In this document: in pieces, positions 34,683 through 43,133 of the stretch | How positions within the stretch are numbered: position 1 is the stretch's first letter | Layout: each line of letters begins with the position of its first letter | Assembly: GCF_004912195.1 (NCBI RefSeq) | Contig: NZ_STGW01000017.1 | Span: forward strand, 1 to 64,000 | From: Nocardioides caeni | GTDB lineage: Bacteria > Actinomycetota > Actinomycetes > Propionibacteriales > Nocardioidaceae | Length of the DNA: 64,000 bases | Reading direction: 5' to 3' | Made by a program: the position numbers and the translations under genes | The notes under the pieces: model-generated | Told to the model about the DNA's origin: nothing | Seen by the model: the letters and a program-made list of their open reading frames with translations, nothing else | The model's database searches: none

Positions 34683-35942
34683 ATGTCCCGCCGCCACCTC
34701 CCCGCCCTCTCGCTGGTCGCCGTCGCCGCGTTCGGCCTCGGCGCCCCCGGCGCGGCGCTGGCGGCCCCCGACCCCGTCCCGGGGGAGGTCCTGCCGATGA
34801 TCAGCGCCGAGTGCGGCCAGGACGCCGTCTACGACACGATCGTCCACCCGGCGGTCGTCGAGCAGGTCCCTGCCGTGACCCACCTCGAGTGGGTCTGGAG
34901 CCGCCTGGTGCCGACGACCGAGGTGCTGCACGAGCGCACGGTCGCCCCGGCGCAGGGCACGTGGGCGTGGAGCCGCGAGGTCGACGTCGTCGAGGAGCAG
35001 TACGCCGTCCGCGTGGTCGACGCGCCCGCCGTCCCCGCCGTGCCGGAGGTCGGGCACTGGGAGAGCCGCGTCGTGACGCCGGCGGTGACCGTGGTGATGT
35101 GGGAGTACGCGCACCTGCACAACGGCAACACCCGCTGGGAGCGGGAGGGCTGGAACGCCGGAGCCAACGGGCTCGGCTGGTCACCCACCGGCAACACCCG
35201 CGTGGACGTGCTCGAGCCGGAGGTGACCGAGCAGGTGTGGGTCGTCGACCAGGCCGCCGTCCCGGCCGCGCCCGAGCAGGCCCACGACGAGCTCAGCTGG
35301 GTCGCCCTGGGGGCGCCCGGTCCGGCCGGCGGCACCTTCACCGGCGTCACCCGCGTCGCCGGGACCACCACCGAGCACGCCGAGCTGCCCGACGGCGACA
35401 GCCCGCTCGGCTCCGGCTGGCTCCGCGGGGTCTTCACGGAGACCGCCGCGGCGATCGTCGAGGAGCTGTGGCTGCCCGAGGGCACCGCGCCCGAGGCCGG
35501 CTACGTCGCCACGGGCACCACCCGCCCCGGCGCTGCCGCGGAGGAGACCACGGGAGGCACGTCCGCCGCCGCCCCGGCCGGCGCCGGCTGGTCCCCGGTC
35601 GCCGGGTCCGAGGTCACCGTCGTCGACGCCGCGGCTACCGAGATCGAGATCGAGCCGGCCTGGGTGGAGGACTTCATCCTCTCCCCGGCCACCGATCCCT
35701 GCCCGGTCGCCGAGGAGACCGACGTCGACGGCGTCGACGGGGCGGTCGACGACAACACGGACACCGCTGTCCAGACCGGCGTGGAGGGCCTCGTCGAGGC
35801 TGCCACGACCGGTGCGACGGCGGAGGCCGGCGTGCTGCCGGCCACGGGGGCGCCAGTCGGCCTGTGGGGGGTCGCACTCGGCGCTGGCGGCGTGGTGGGA
35901 GGGGTTGCCCTGGTGGCTCGCAGCCGCCGCCGCCCGGCCTGA
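34683..35942 (+). CDS. LPxTG-anchored cell-surface protein
   Basis: A 419-aa secreted protein. A signal peptide (MSRRHLPALSLVAVAAFGLGAPGAALA) is followed by a Val/Glu/Trp-rich beta region with loosely repeated units (for example REVDVVEEQYAVRVVDAPAV and PEVTEQVWVVDQAAVPAAPE). The sorting signal LPATG at residues 385-389 is followed by a hydrophobic span and the RSRRR tail. Sortase would attach it to peptidoglycan. No sortase gene is in the window and no adhesive domain is recognised. A rho-independent terminator follows. Confidence 0.85.
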   Translation: MSRRHLPALSLVAVAAFGLGAPGAALAAPDPVPGEVLPMISAECGQDAVYDTIVHPAVVEQVPAVTHLEWVWSRLVPTTEVLHERTVAPAQGTWAWSREVDVVEEQYAVRVVDAPAVPAVPEVGHWESRVVTPAVTVVMWEYAHLHNGNTRWEREGWNAGANGLGWSPTGNTRVDVLEPEVTEQVWVVDQAAVPAAPEQAHDELSWVALGAPGPAGGTFTGVTRVAGTTTEHAELPDGDSPLGSGWLRGVFTETAAAIVEELWLPEGTAPEAGYVATGTTRPGAAAEETTGGTSAAAPAGAGWSPVAGSEVTVVDAAATEIEIEPAWVEDFILSPATDPCPVAEETDVDGVDGAVDDNTDTAVQTGVEGLVEAATTGATAEAGVLPATGAPVGLWGVALGAGGVVGGVALVARSRRRPA

Positions 35943-35973
35943 GCCGTTCCCCCCTCCGGCTCGGGCCGGTGCC

Positions 35974-36014
35974 CCCGACCTCACATGGGGATGGTCGGGG
36001 GCCCGCCCCTTTTT
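35974..36014 (+). terminator. Rho-independent terminator of the LPxTG protein gene
   Basis: The stem CCCCGACC (35974-35981) / GGTCGGGG (35994-36001) is followed by CCCGCCCC and a run of five T (36010-36014), in the right place after the surface-protein gene. Confidence 0.8.
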
Positions 36015-36031
36015 CGGCCGAAGTGCGCAGG

Positions 36032-36083
36032 TTTCTCGCCCGAGGTGTGGGGCTTTCTCGCTCGACGTACGACGGTTTCTCGC
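36032..36083. repeat. Three TTTCTCGC boxes at exact 22-bp spacing
   Basis: TTTCTCGC occurs at 36032-36039, 36054-36061 and 36076-36083, all on the plus strand with 22 bp between starts (two helical turns). The intervening bases differ. It lies directly upstream of the ATPase gene promoter (TAGCGT at 36128). Confidence 0.75.
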
Positions 36084-36139
36084 CCCGACACGCTAGGTCG
36101 ATCTAGGGCTGTCGCTAGAGACGCCGATAGCGTCGGATC

Positions 36140-37336
36140 ATGGACCCGATCCGCAATCCGTATGCGCCCGGCGCCGGTCAGCGGCCACCCGAGCTGGCCG
36201 GCCGCGACGAGCAGCTGACGGCCTTCGACGTGGTCCTGGAACGGGTGGCCCGCGGACGTCCGGAGCGGTCACTGGTGCTCACCGGCCTGCGCGGGGTCGG
36301 CAAGACGGTCCTGCTCAACGCGCTGCGCTCGGCCGCGGTCCGCAAGGGATGGGGGACCGGCAAGCTCGAGGCTCGCCCCGACCAGTCGCTGCGTCGGCCC
36401 CTGTCGTCGGCGCTGCACCAGGCGGTCCGCGAGCTCGGCCACCCCGAGCCCACGGAGACCGATCACGTCCTCGGCGTGATCCGCTCCTTCGCCCAGCGCG
36501 ACGCCGGCGCCGACGCCAAGCTGCGCGACCGCTGGAGCCCGGGCATCGACGCCCCGGTCGTCCGCGGCCGCGCCGACTCCGGCGACGTCGAGATCGACCT
36601 CGTCGAGCTCCTGACGGATGTCGGTGGCCTCGCCGCGGACGTCGGCAAGGGCGTCGCCGTCTTCATCGACGAGATGCAGGACCTCGGCACCGACGACGTC
36701 TCCGCCCTCTGCGCCGCCTGCCACGAGCTGAGCCAGAACGGCCTCCCCGTCATCGTCGTCGGCGCCGGCCTGCCGCACCTCCCGGCCGTGCTGTCCGCCA
36801 GCAAGTCCTACTCGGAGCGGCTCTTCTCCTACCAGCGCATCGACCGCCTGTCCCGCGACGCCGCCGACCGGGCCCTCGTCGCGCCGGCGTCCGAGGAGGA
36901 CGCCGAGTTCACCACCGACGCCCTCGCCGCGATGTACGACGCCACGCGCGGCTACCCTTACTTCATCCAGGCCTACGGCCGTGCCGTGTGGGACCTCGCA
37001 CCGCGCACGCCGATCACCGCCGACGACGTCGCCGTCGCGGCGCCCGAGGCCGAGGAGGAGCTGGCCGTCGGCTTCTTCGGCTCCCGCTTCGAGCGCGCCA
37101 CCCCCGCCGAGCGCGACTACCTCCGCGCCATGGCGGACGCCGCCGGCGAGGAGCCCGACGACCCGGTCGGCTCCGTCGCGACGGCGGACGTGGCCGTCGT
37201 ACTCGGGAAGAAGCCGCAGTCCCTCTCCCCGGCCCGCGACGCCCTGCTGAAGAAGGGGCTCATCTACTCCGGCGAGCGTGGCCGGATCGCGTTCACGGTG
37301 CCGCACTTCGGGCGCTACCTGCGCACCCAGGGATAG
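36140..37336 (+). CDS. AAA-type ATPase with C-terminal winged helix (ORC1/Cdc6-like)
   Basis: A 398-aa ATP-binding protein. Walker A is GLRGVGKTVLL (about residues 54-64) and Walker B is VAVFIDEMQDL (about 172-182). A sensor-like segment YDATRGYPYFIQAYGRAVWD follows. The C-terminal winged helix includes VATADVAVVLGKKPQSLSPARDALLKKGLIY. This layout is that of STAND/ORC1-like ATPases that bind DNA or switch state with ATP; the actual role is unknown. The ATG at 36140 follows a TAGCGT box by 6 nt (leaderless). Three 22-bp-spaced TTTCTCGC boxes lie just upstream. It is monocistronic and faces the symporter operon. Confidence 0.82.
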   Translation: MDPIRNPYAPGAGQRPPELAGRDEQLTAFDVVLERVARGRPERSLVLTGLRGVGKTVLLNALRSAAVRKGWGTGKLEARPDQSLRRPLSSALHQAVRELGHPEPTETDHVLGVIRSFAQRDAGADAKLRDRWSPGIDAPVVRGRADSGDVEIDLVELLTDVGGLAADVGKGVAVFIDEMQDLGTDDVSALCAACHELSQNGLPVIVVGAGLPHLPAVLSASKSYSERLFSYQRIDRLSRDAADRALVAPASEEDAEFTTDALAAMYDATRGYPYFIQAYGRAVWDLAPRTPITADDVAVAAPEAEEELAVGFFGSRFERATPAERDYLRAMADAAGEEPDDPVGSVATADVAVVLGKKPQSLSPARDALLKKGLIYSGERGRIAFTVPHFGRYLRTQG

Positions 37337-37344
37337 CGGCGCTG

Positions 37345-37488
37345 GTGGTCGAGGAGCCCCGCGAGGAACGAGCGGGGCGTCACGAGACCTCGGTGCGGAC
37401 CTCGTCGAGGTGGCTGCGGGCATCTCGTGACGCTCGCGGGCGCTCGCTCCTCGATGACCTGGGGTCCTGCGCTCGCTCCTCGATGACC
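37345..37488. repeat. Dispersed palindromic repeat, copy 3 (GGTCGAGGAG subfamily)
   Basis: The outer arms GGTCGAGGAG and CTCCTCGATGACC, and inner arms CGTCACGAGA and TCTCGTGACG, form nested imperfect palindromes. A second CGCTCGCTCCTCGATGACC half copy is appended at the right end. The first 45 bp are identical to the copy at 43415. It lies between convergent genes. Confidence 0.8.
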
Positions 37489-37497
37489 GGGGGCGGG

Positions 37498-38994
37498 TCA
37501 GCGGGCGAGGGACTCCGGTGTGTGCAGCCGCACGAGGAAACGGCGGGCGTGCACGGGCTCGCGGGAGGCGGTCGCCAGTGACACCACGACCATCACCGCA
37601 CCGGCGAGCGGCACGCTCCAGGCGGCGGGCAGGGCCAGGGCCGCGCCGAGCCAGCCGCCGGGCGCATAGCCGGCGAGGGTGAGGATCGCGGCGCCGCCCG
37701 CGCCGAGCCCGCCCGCGGCGAGGCCGGCGAGCGCGCCGACGTCGGTCAGCCGCCGCCACCAGATCCCCAGCACGAGCAGCGGGCAGAAGGTCGACGCGGC
37801 GACGGCGAACGCCAGCCCGACGGACTCGGCGACGCCGACGTTGCGGATCATCAGCGCGGCGACCACCGGGACGACGACGGCCACGACGGCGGCCAGCCGG
37901 AACGCGCCGACGCCGTTGCGCTCGGCCACCCAGCGGCTGGTGAGGTCCTGGGTGAGCACTCCGGAGACCGCGATCGCCAGGCCTGAGGAGGTCGACAGGA
38001 AGGCCGCGAACGCGCCGGCGGTGACCAGCCCGGTGAGGACATCGCCTCCCGTGCCGTTGAGCATCAGCCGCGGCAGCTCGAGGACCAGCACGTCCGAGCC
38101 GTCGTCGACCAGGCCGGCACCGTAGACGCGGCCGAGCCCGGCGTACACGGGCGGGAGGAGGTAGAAGACGCCCAGCAGCGCCAGCACCACCACCGTCGTA
38201 CGACGCGCGGCGCGCCCGTCGGGGTTGGTGTAGAACCGCACGACCACGTGCGGAAGGCCCATCGTGCCGAGGAAGAGCCCGATGATCAGGGAGTACGTCG
38301 CATAGAGGCCCAGGCCGCCGCCCTCGGCCACCGGCACCGACCAGTCGGCGTCGGCCAGGCGCGAGCCCGGACGCCCGTCGCCCCACCAGACCGCCACCAG
38401 GACGGCGGCCGGCACCAGGAGCGCCGTGAGCTTGAGCCAGTACTGGAAGGCCTGGACGAAGGTGATCGAGCGCATCCCGCCGGAGGTGACGTTGGCCAGC
38501 ACCACCGCGCCGACCACGAGCGGACCTGCCCACTCGGGCGCACCGATCGCGGCGTGGAGGGTGATCCCGGCGCCCTCGAACTGCGGGATCAGGTAGAGCC
38601 AGCCGATGCCGACGACCAACAGGGAGCAGGCGGCACGGACGGTGCGGGAGCCGAGGCGCGCCTCGGCGAAGTCGGGCAGCGTGTAGGCGCCGGAGCGGCG
38701 CAGCGGCGCCGCCACGAGGACCAGGAGCATGAGGTAGCCGGCGGTCCAGCCGACGGGATACCAGAGCATGTCGGCGCCGCCGACGAGCAGCAGCCCGGCG
38801 ATCCCGAGGAAGGACGCCGCCGACAGGTACTCCCCGCCGATGGCCGAGGCGTTGAGACCCGGCCGCACCGACCGGGAGGCGACGAAGAAGTCGCTGGTCG
38901 TGCGGGAGACGCGTAGTCCCCACGTGCCGATCGCCAGCGTCACCAGCGTGACGAGGACGACGGCGACCAGGCCGGGCACGTCCGCGGAGCTCAC
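37498..38994 (-). CDS. Sodium:solute symporter family (SSS) transporter, acetate/carboxylate type
   Basis: A 498-aa membrane protein with about 13 transmembrane segments. The N-terminus RTTSDFFVASRSVRPGLNASAIGGEYLSAASFLGIAG is the SSS signature of the ActP/MctC branch, which imports acetate, pyruvate or propionate with Na+ or H+. LFLGTMGLPHVVVRFYTNPD is a second diagnostic segment. The GTG start overlaps the stop of the small membrane protein gene (38991-38994), so the two are coupled. Kinase and regulator genes lie just upstream in the same operon and may sense the transported compound. It ends near a palindromic repeat. Confidence 0.88.
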   Translation of the reverse strand: MSSADVPGLVAVVLVTLVTLAIGTWGLRVSRTTSDFFVASRSVRPGLNASAIGGEYLSAASFLGIAGLLLVGGADMLWYPVGWTAGYLMLLVLVAAPLRRSGAYTLPDFAEARLGSRTVRAACSLLVVGIGWLYLIPQFEGAGITLHAAIGAPEWAGPLVVGAVVLANVTSGGMRSITFVQAFQYWLKLTALLVPAAVLVAVWWGDGRPGSRLADADWSVPVAEGGGLGLYATYSLIIGLFLGTMGLPHVVVRFYTNPDGRAARRTTVVVLALLGVFYLLPPVYAGLGRVYGAGLVDDGSDVLVLELPRLMLNGTGGDVLTGLVTAGAFAAFLSTSSGLAIAVSGVLTQDLTSRWVAERNGVGAFRLAAVVAVVVPVVAALMIRNVGVAESVGLAFAVAASTFCPLLVLGIWWRRLTDVGALAGLAAGGLGAGGAAILTLAGYAPGGWLGAALALPAAWSVPLAGAVMVVVSLATASREPVHARRFLVRLHTPESLAR

Positions 38995-39428
38995 GCGGGG
39001 TCACCCGGATCGACGCCGCTGCCGGTGCCCGTGACGTCGTCCGCCTCGGCGAGGCCGACGGACTCCCCGGCGCTCCCCACGAGATCGGCGAAGTAGCGCT
39101 CGTTGCGCTCCACCCGTCGGACGTAGCGCCAGCCGAGGAGCAGCAGCAGCGGATAGACGCCCGCCCCGAGGACCACCCACGCCACGGGCAGGCCGGCGAG
39201 CTCTCGCGCCGCCAGCTCCGGCCACAGGTGGAACACGAGCGGGAGGGCGCCCAGGGTCAGCACGACGAGGCCGATCACCCGCGCGGCCAGGCCGAGCTGC
39301 TCGCGCAGCAGCGAGCGGAGATAGACGTCGCCGATCGGAGTCTGCTGGTGGACGTCACCGAGCCGACCCGCGCCGCGACCTGCCGCCGTGTGCCGTGGTG
39401 GACCGGTGACCCGGACCCGCTCGACCAT
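38991..39428 (-). CDS. Small two-span membrane protein, partner of the symporter
   Basis: A 145-aa protein with two transmembrane segments (AARVIGLVVLTLGALPLVFHLWPEL and LPVAWVVLGAGVYPLLLLLGWRYVRR, about residues 50-105) and hydrophilic ends. Its position before an SSS transporter is that of the DUF485/DUF4212-type accessory proteins of acetate and lactate symporters, but the sequence does not clearly match. The stop overlaps the transporter start (GTGA). The ATG at 39428 lies 30 bp after the regulator gene. Confidence 0.75.
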   Translation of the reverse strand: MVERVRVTGPPRHTAAGRGAGRLGDVHQQTPIGDVYLRSLLREQLGLAARVIGLVVLTLGALPLVFHLWPELAARELAGLPVAWVVLGAGVYPLLLLLGWRYVRRVERNERYFADLVGSAGESVGLAEADDVTGTGSGVDPGDPA

Positions 39429-39458
39429 GACCCCGACCTCCCTGTCCCGGTCCCGCCC

Positions 39459-40211
39459 TCAGGCCCCGGCCCGCGCCCGGCGCACGAGGACGTCGCGCAG
39501 CCCGCGACTGTGCCGTCGGCTCACGGCGAGCTCGGTGTCGCCGACCATCACCGACGTCCGGCCGCTGTCGCTGCGGACCTCGGTCACGTGGCCCAACGCC
39601 ACCAGCAGCGAGCGGTGGATCCGGTGGAAGCCGGCCTCGGCCCAGTCCTCCTCGAGGGTGGTGAGCGGGACGCGGACGAGATACGACTCGCCGCCCGTCG
39701 TGTGCAGGCGCGCGTAGTCGCCCTGGGCCTCGACGTGGGTGATGTCGCGCCGGTCGACGAATCGGGTGACCCCGCCCCGCTCGACGGCGACCTGGGTGCC
39801 GGCCTCGGGCTCGGCCGGCTGGGGGCGGCTGGCCGCCAGCACCCGTCGTACGGCCTCGGCGAGACGCTCGGGGCGCACCGGCTTGAGGACGTAGTCGACG
39901 GCGTCCAGGTCGAAGGCCTCCACGGCGTGCTGCTCGTGCGCGGTGACGAACACGATCGGCGGACGCTGGCGGAATTGGCCCAGCACCTCTGCCAGCTCGA
40001 GGCCGGTGAGGCCGGGCATCTGCACGTCGAGGAAGGCGCAGTCGACCTCCTGCTCGCGCAGCACCCGCAGGCCCTCGGTGGCCGAGGAGCACGCCAGCAC
40101 CTCGACAACGCGGTCGTCGGCGCCGAGCAGGAAGGTCAGCTCGTCGAGCGCGGGCTTCTCGTCGTCGACCACCAGCACCCGCAGGCCGCTCACGGGGCTC
40201 ACTGGGCTCAC
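39459..40211 (-). CDS. LytTR-family response regulator
   Basis: A 250-aa two-component regulator. The receiver domain has LVVDDEKPALDEL, the phospho-acceptor in CAFLDVQMPGL (D62), T90 and K110 in DYVLKPV. The C-terminal LytTR DNA-binding domain runs from about residue 150, with FVDRRDITHVEAQGDYARLHT, FHRIHRSLLVALGHV and LAVSRRHSRGLRDVL. LytTR regulators bind paired 9-bp direct repeats. The GTG at 40211 overlaps the kinase stop. Two more in-frame GTG codons follow at 9-nt intervals in an exact-type tandem repeat, so the start used is uncertain. The likely target is the operon itself, including the symporter gene. Confidence 0.87.
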   Translation of the reverse strand: MSPVSPVSGLRVLVVDDEKPALDELTFLLGADDRVVEVLACSSATEGLRVLREQEVDCAFLDVQMPGLTGLELAEVLGQFRQRPPIVFVTAHEQHAVEAFDLDAVDYVLKPVRPERLAEAVRRVLAASRPQPAEPEAGTQVAVERGGVTRFVDRRDITHVEAQGDYARLHTTGGESYLVRVPLTTLEEDWAEAGFHRIHRSLLVALGHVTEVRSDSGRTSVMVGDTELAVSRRHSRGLRDVLVRRARAGA

Positions 40212-41344
40212 GGGGTGACCCCCGGCGCGAACTTCGGCACGCGCACGATCACCTTGGTGCCGGCGCCCGGTGCGGTCTCCACGACCAGACCGTAGTCGTC
40301 GCCGAAGGTCGCGCGCAGCCGGGCGTCGACGTTGCCGAGCCCGACCGAGTCGAGCGACGCGTCGCCGGCCAGGGCCCGCCGGACCTTCTCGGGGTCCTCG
40401 CCGACGCCGTTGTCCTCGACCTCGATGACCGCCTCGGGTCCGCGGTCGTGGGCGACGATCGTCAGGTGGCCGACCTGGTCGACGCTCTCGAGGCCGTGCC
40501 GCACGGCGTTCTCGACGAGCGGCTGGATGCACAGGAACGGTACGGCGACCGGGAGCACCTCCGGCGCGATGTTGAGCGTGACCTGGAGCCGGTCGCCGAA
40601 GCGCGCCTGCTCGAGCAGGAGGTAGCGCTCGATGGAGCGCAGCTCCTCAGCGAGGGTCGTGTACTCACCGTGGCGTCGGAAGGAGTAGCGGGTGAAGTCG
40701 GCGAACTCCAGCAGCAGCTCGCGTGCGCGGTCGGGGTCGGTGCGCACGAAGCTGGCGATCGCGTTGAGCGAGTTGTAGACGAAGTGGGGGCTGATCTGGG
40801 CCCGCAGCGCGCGCACCTCGGCCTCGATCAGCCGGTTGCGGTGGGCGTCGAGCTCGGCCAGCTCGAGCTGGCCCGACACCCACTGCGCGACCTCCTCGGT
40901 GGCCCGCACCAGCGCCGCGGTCGAGGTCGGCGCGAACGCCTGCACGGTGCCGAGCACGCGCCCGTCGACGACGAGTGGGCTGACGATGCCGGTGCGGATC
41001 GGGCAGCCCGGCTCGTCGCAGCCGAGCTGTCCGCGGTCGACGGTGCGGGTCGCGCCCTTCTCGACCGCGAGCAGCCCCACGACCGTGGCCTGGTCGAGGT
41101 GATGGTGCCCCGCCCCGTCCCACGCCAGCACCTCGTCGGTGTCGGTGATCGCCATGGCCGGCGTACCGAGGAGGTGACGCAGGTGCCGCACGGCGCGCTC
41201 GGCACTGGTCGCGGTCAGGCCCTCGCGGAGGGCGGGGGAGGCGAGTGAGGCCTGGTGAAGGGCACGGAAGGCGGCGCGGTCGGCATCACTGCCGAGCCGG
41301 CCACGTCGATTGCGCCGACCGCGGGGGCCGCTGGGCCAGGCCAT
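40208..41344 (-). CDS. Sensor histidine kinase, LytS-type
   Basis: A 378-aa kinase. A GAF-like sensory domain (about residues 50-160, including ITDTDEVLAWDGAG and CDEPGCPIRTGIVSPLVVDGRVLGTVQAF) is followed by a His_kinase domain with the phospho-acceptor in ISPHFVYNSLNAIASFV and an ATPase domain with PLVENAVRHGLE and EVEDNGVGED. There are no transmembrane segments, so the signal is cytoplasmic. Cys residues in GCDEPGCP could bind metal or sense redox state. It overlaps the LytTR regulator by 4 nt and lies 9 bp after the methyltransferase gene. Confidence 0.88.
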   Translation of the reverse strand: MAWPSGPRGRRNRRGRLGSDADRAAFRALHQASLASPALREGLTATSAERAVRHLRHLLGTPAMAITDTDEVLAWDGAGHHHLDQATVVGLLAVEKGATRTVDRGQLGCDEPGCPIRTGIVSPLVVDGRVLGTVQAFAPTSTAALVRATEEVAQWVSGQLELAELDAHRNRLIEAEVRALRAQISPHFVYNSLNAIASFVRTDPDRARELLLEFADFTRYSFRRHGEYTTLAEELRSIERYLLLEQARFGDRLQVTLNIAPEVLPVAVPFLCIQPLVENAVRHGLESVDQVGHLTIVAHDRGPEAVIEVEDNGVGEDPEKVRRALAGDASLDSVGLGNVDARLRATFGDDYGLVVETAPGAGTKVIVRVPKFAPGVTP

Positions 41345-41353
41345 GGCGCTGCC

Positions 41354-42256
41354 TCAGCGGAAGTCGATGAGGAGCATCCCGGAGTCGTCGTCGGCCGGCG
41401 GCTCGACGGCGGGCATCGACCCGGTGCCGGCGTCGGTCGCCTCCGGCTCGATGACCTCCCCCTCCGGCGCGGGATCCGCGGAGGAGAGGAGCGGCTCGGG
41501 ACGGGCGGTCTGCGGGCGGATGCCGACGACCGCCTTGAAGCACCGCGTGACATAGGGCAGCTGCATGCCATCCATGCCGCGGCCGAAGTCGTCATAGAAC
41601 GCCAGCACCTCGGCGAGCTTGGCGTCGCGCTGGTTGGGCGGCAGGGCCACGATGTTGGAGCGGCTGAGCACGAGGTCCTGGATGCTCTGGCGGTTGATCG
41701 TCTGCCAGTGCTTGAACGACTCCTCCTCGACCGGACCGAAGTGTGGCGAACCCTCGACCGGACCGGGGTCGGGGTTGGTGATGTCCTGCCGGCCGATCAG
41801 GTTGCCCAGGCGCTTCACCCACGGGATCCGCTCGTCCTTGGCGTTCCAGATCAGGGCGAGGGAGCCGCCACGCTTGAGCACCCGGGCGATCTCGGGCAGC
41901 GCCTTCGCGTGGTCGAACCAGTGAAAGGCCTGCCCGGCGATGACGAGGTCGTAGGTGGCGTCGGCGGCCGGGATCTCCTCGGCCCGCGTCTGCGAGAGCC
42001 GCGCCTCGGGCACGGCCACGGACAGGCGCTCGAGCATGCGGGGGTCGGGGTCGGTGGCGTGCACGTCGTGGCCGAGCTCCACCAGGGCCGCGGTGAGCTT
42101 GCCGGTGCCGGCGCCGAGCTCGAGGATGCTCAGCGGCGTCTCGCCGGTCAGCCAGCGGACGGCGTCGATCGGGTAGTCCGGACGGCCGCGGTCATAGGCG
42201 TCGGCGGCCTCGCCGAAGGAGAGTGCCGCGGAGGCGGAGGAGTCGTCGGTGGCCAC
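41354..42256 (-). CDS. Class I SAM-dependent methyltransferase
   Basis: A 300-aa protein with motif I ILELGAGTGKLTAALVELG (about residues 41-59), post-I acidic residue in HATDPDPRML, and motif IV VIAGQAFHWFD. The HWFD pattern is that of the UbiE/Coq5-like clade, but the substrate is unknown. After about residue 255 there is an acidic, Pro-rich tail. The GTG at 42256 is chosen because a minus-strand TACGCT box (42264-42269) lies 7 nt upstream. An ATG at 42356 would add 33 Arg-rich residues unlike the family. It leads a five-gene operon with the kinase, regulator, small membrane protein and symporter. Confidence 0.82.
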   Translation of the reverse strand: MATDDSSASAALSFGEAADAYDRGRPDYPIDAVRWLTGETPLSILELGAGTGKLTAALVELGHDVHATDPDPRMLERLSVAVPEARLSQTRAEEIPAADATYDLVIAGQAFHWFDHAKALPEIARVLKRGGSLALIWNAKDERIPWVKRLGNLIGRQDITNPDPGPVEGSPHFGPVEEESFKHWQTINRQSIQDLVLSRSNIVALPPNQRDAKLAEVLAFYDDFGRGMDGMQLPYVTRCFKAVVGIRPQTARPEPLLSSADPAPEGEVIEPEATDAGTGSMPAVEPPADDDSGMLLIDFR

Positions 42257-42407
42257 GCCCTTGAGCGTACGACGCCACGTGCGCGCCGTCGCGGAGGCAC
42301 GCCTGCCGCCGACCCGGTAGGCCTTCGCACGGCCGCCTCGCGATGCACGCGCCATGACCACCGACCATGTCAGCGCTTCAACCGGACAGGACACTAGGCT
42401 TTTCTCC

Positions 42408-43133
42408 GTGAGCACCGACCCGCACGCCTGGCTGATCGCCCTGGAGGGCGTCCCGTCCGGCTTCAGGGCCGCCCGTGACGGCATCGACGTCCTGCTGCGC
42501 GACCGCGGGCTGCGACGCACCAGCCCCGAGCTGACGGCGGAGTCGCTGCTGCGCGGCGCCTACGCGAGCGCTGTCCTCGAGGGCTCGGGGTCGACGCTGG
42601 AGGAGGTGCGCGGGGGCACCGGCGACGAGACGGCGGCGGCCGCCGTACGAGTGGCGACGGAGCTGCTGTCGCTCCTGCCGGTGCTGCGCCGTCAGCCGCT
42701 CCAGGCCTTCGCGCGGCTCCACACGCTCGCGGCCCGCGGTGCCCTGCCCGACGAGCTGCTGGGTCGTCCGCGCGGCGGGGAGTCGGCGGCGAAGCTGCGC
42801 GGCGTCGCCGAGCTGGTGACCGCCCCGACGCAGGCGCCGGCCCTGGCGGTCGCGGCCGTCGTGCACGCCGAGCTGGTCGCCGCCGCGCCCTTCCACTCCC
42901 ACAACGGCATCGTCGCGCGCGCCGCCGAGCGGCTGCTGCTCGCCGCCCGCGGCGTCGACGAGAAGTCGCTCGTCGTGCCCGAGGCCGCCCACCTGCGGCT
43001 GCGCGCGGCCTACGAGTCCAACCTGCGCGGCTGGTCGACGGGCGGTCGCGCCGGCATGCACGCCTGGCTGATCTATGCCACCGAGGCCTACGCCGCGGCG
43101 GCCGAGGCGAGTCCGCTGGTCACCGACGGCTGA
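42408..43133 (+). CDS. Degenerate Fic-like protein (Rv3662c/SCO3559-type)
   Basis: A 241-aa all-helical protein that resembles Fic proteins. An N-terminal Fic-like region (LLRGAYASAVLEGSGSTLEEV) and the segment AAAPFHSHNGIVARAAERLLL stand where Fic enzymes have HPFxDGNGRxxR. The catalytic His and the GNGR core are not kept, so AMP transfer is unlikely. The position next to an HAD phosphatase and upstream of the ssd/tad genes is that of Rv3662c and SCO3559. The GTG at 42408 follows a TAGGCT box (42395-42400) by 7 nt. Confidence 0.72.
   Translation: MSTDPHAWLIALEGVPSGFRAARDGIDVLLRDRGLRRTSPELTAESLLRGAYASAVLEGSGSTLEEVRGGTGDETAAAAVRVATELLSLLPVLRRQPLQAFARLHTLAARGALPDELLGRPRGGESAAKLRGVAELVTAPTQAPALAVAAVVHAELVAAAPFHSHNGIVARAAERLLLAARGVDEKSLVVPEAAHLRLRAAYESNLRGWSTGGRAGMHAWLIYATEAYAAAAEASPLVTDG

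Noticed and set aside
42257..42356. Upstream ATG (42356) as the methyltransferase start
   Set aside because: It would add 33 Arg-rich residues and include the TACGCT -10 box that fits a leaderless start at 42256.
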